NCBI GenBank assembly: GCA_003864495.1
Contig: ML133457.1
Span: forward strand, 2,748,001-2,812,000
Direction: 5' to 3'
Source of the DNA: Nemopilema nomurai
Taxonomy: Eukaryota > Cnidaria > Scyphozoa > Rhizostomeae > Rhizostomatidae
DNA: 64,000 nucleotides
Shown here: piece after piece, positions 62,565 to 64,000 of the stretch
Numbering within the stretch: position 1 is the first letter of the stretch
Layout of the letters: each line of letters starts with the position of its first letter
Translations under genes and position numbers: made by a program
The notes under the pieces: model-generated
Told to the model about the DNA's origin: nothing
What the model saw: only the letters and a program-made list of their open reading frames with translations
Database searches by the model: none

Positions 62565-63195
62565 AGCTGAATTCACACTGGATGCGTCGTGGTGCGGCGC
62601 GTTATAAAGCGTCACTCGAGGAAAAATTTGGACTGTTCACACACAAAGCGTCATACGGGGAGCGTCATTCGGTTTTGATGCTTTCACAACACAATGTCTG
62701 CCTATCACAAAGACAGCCTTGTTGTTCTTGTAACACAAAACAAAGCCAGAGCTTAAATTTTTCTTGAAAAAATGAGGAAACATTTATTTTGGTTGCTCTT
62801 TGGCGTTTTGTATCGTCGATTAATTCCCTTTCACTCCATCAACAGTTTTATACAACAAGCTTTCCTCTGAAAGTCGGAAAATGTGTCCTCGGGAAACGTG
62901 CCTTTTAAAGAAACCCGTTCATCAAGGTGCTACCTACGTCCCCGTACTTAAGTGATGTTTTAAAACTATAGGGCTTTGAGGTTCCGGTTATGAAAGAGAA
63001 CGATGACTCAATTCCCGAAGTTTTCTATTGTTCTGAAGCGTCAGCACGCGGCAAAGTTGAATTTATTTAACTTTGACGCATCGTGACGCTAGGCTGGAAA
63101 AACGCGATGCGTGCGCATAGCGTCAAACTAATCCCACCATATTTGGTCAGCGTCATGACGCGCCGCGCCGTGACGCGTCCAGTGTGAATTCAGCT
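62565..63195. mobile_element. MITE with 38-bp ends and TAA target duplication
   Basis: The left end AGCTGAATTCACACTGGATG and the right end CGTCCAGTGTGAATTCAGCT are inverse copies, extending about 38 bp with a few changes. TAA flanks both sides (62562-62564 and 63196-63198), the 3-bp duplication expected of PIF/Harbinger elements. The interior contains many GCGTCA/TGACGC words and no coding sequence. It begins eight bases after the end of the preceding element. Confidence 0.88.
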
Positions 63196-63479
63196 TAAGG
63201 GAACAGGCATTGCCAGACAGGTGCCAGACAGGTGTAATGTTCAAGCTGCTTTGACCCTTTGACACAGCGTGCATCATAATTGCGTCATAATTGCAATTGA
63301 TGTAATGTCAACTGCTTGCATTTGCCAAATCTGTACAACGAATCTTAAGTCATTGTGGTTCCATAAGTTGCGGCTTGGAGTTTACGAGATGCCAGAAATA
63401 TTGCTAACTTGAGTATGTCAAAGTCTGCGTCCATATATTGATTCCAAGTGGACAGTAGCTATAATGGTAATTCTGAATT

Positions 63480-63915
63480 CGAGGACGTCTTGTCGTTGTA
63501 CGGGAGCGAGATCGATTTAATGCAATGGAAGTCGAAGGAGTGACTCTGAAGACACTGCTAAATGCTAGAGGATTACATTGTTTCAGCGACTTTAACGAAA
63601 GTTTACACGCACTAAAAGACTTTCAGGGGGAATTGCTTGCTGCCTTATATTTGTTCCGAGGTTGCTCGTGATCAATCCAGCTACATCGTGCACTAATCGA
63701 GCCTCCTTTTCAACAGTAAGACGCTTGAAAACGTGGCTAAGATCAATCACGTCCAGTAAAAGATTCAATGCCTTGGCCCTGCTTAACGTTCATAAGGAGC
63801 TCACAGATGCTTTAGATCTGGTCGCAGTTGCTAATGAATTCACTGGATTTAATGATCGGAGAAGGCACTGTTTTGGACAGTTTGACTCCTCTGGCTTGGT
63901 GTGCCGAGCTGACTT
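63480..63915 (+). pseudogene. hAT transposase C-terminal fragment
   Basis: The plus-strand frame from 63662 reads VINPATSCTNRASFSTVRRL then KTWLRSITSSKRFNALALLN, the hAT dimerisation region. Upstream, SLYGSEIDLMQWKSKE (about 63493-63540) fits the preceding conserved segment but is separated by stops and frame changes. It is a decayed copy in the orientation opposite to, and distinct in sequence from, the hAT frame at 59.2 kb. Confidence 0.78.
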
Positions 63916-64000
63916 GACAAATCTGACTTTTCTCCGCAAAATGCTATCAGATGTTGTACTTTCGAAAATATCATACACTAATCACATTTTATGATTGATT

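Overview
This looks like nuclear DNA from an invertebrate animal, most likely a cnidarian and probably an anthozoan (coral or sea anemone). The DNA is AT-rich. Genes are split into short exons (57-300 bp) with GT/AG junctions and phases that agree, the introns are full of DNA-transposon debris, and there are no bacterial-style operons. The anthozoan assignment is inferred from the mix of receptor phosphatase, ornithine decarboxylase, Harbinger/ISL2EU-type, hAT and Ty3 elements; no marker gene proves it.

Layout. (1) 0.6-10.9 kb, minus strand: an unrecognised single-pass membrane protein, with signal-peptide exon, ectodomain exons, transmembrane exon and cytoplasmic tail; it probably runs off the left edge. 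(2) 14.3-23.1 kb, minus strand: a complete 14-exon receptor-type tyrosine phosphatase of about 788 aa, with a mucin-like N-terminus, a SEA-like module, one transmembrane helix and one phosphatase domain. That domain has lost the catalytic Arg, the WPD Asp, the KNRY Tyr and the Q-loop Gln, so it should be a pseudophosphatase. (3) 23.2-33.8 kb: no host gene seen, but several DNA-transposon derivatives, including a Harbinger deletion product in which the start of the transposase gene meets the start of the oppositely oriented Myb/SANT-MADF gene. (4) 33.8-45.1 kb, minus strand: a 10-exon ornithine decarboxylase-like gene (422 aa) with altered residues at the substrate end of the active site. Its introns hold a 14-bp satellite (about 43 copies), an 18-bp satellite and a 3.6-kb array of a 122-bp minisatellite. 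A perfect second copy of its first coding exon lies 9.5 kb upstream, at 54.5 kb. (5) 49.3-53.5 kb: the most striking object, a 4.2-kb DNA transposon with 209-bp terminal inverted repeats differing at one base. It carries an apparently intact two-exon THAP-DDE transposase on the minus strand and a convergent SWIM zinc finger + YqaJ nuclease gene on the plus strand that is split by a one-base frame change. (6) 54-64 kb: transposon graveyard with a decayed Ty3 integrase/RNase H, two hAT transposase ends, two adjoining MITE-like elements (one with a TAA target duplication) and short tandem repeats.

Functional relations. The two cell-surface genes are in tandem on the minus strand. The DNA transposon is a self-contained unit: near-identical repeats at both ends sit just upstream of two convergent genes, so one promoter sequence may serve both. 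The decarboxylase is independent metabolically, but its first intron and upstream region have absorbed most of the repeat expansion and transposition in the window.
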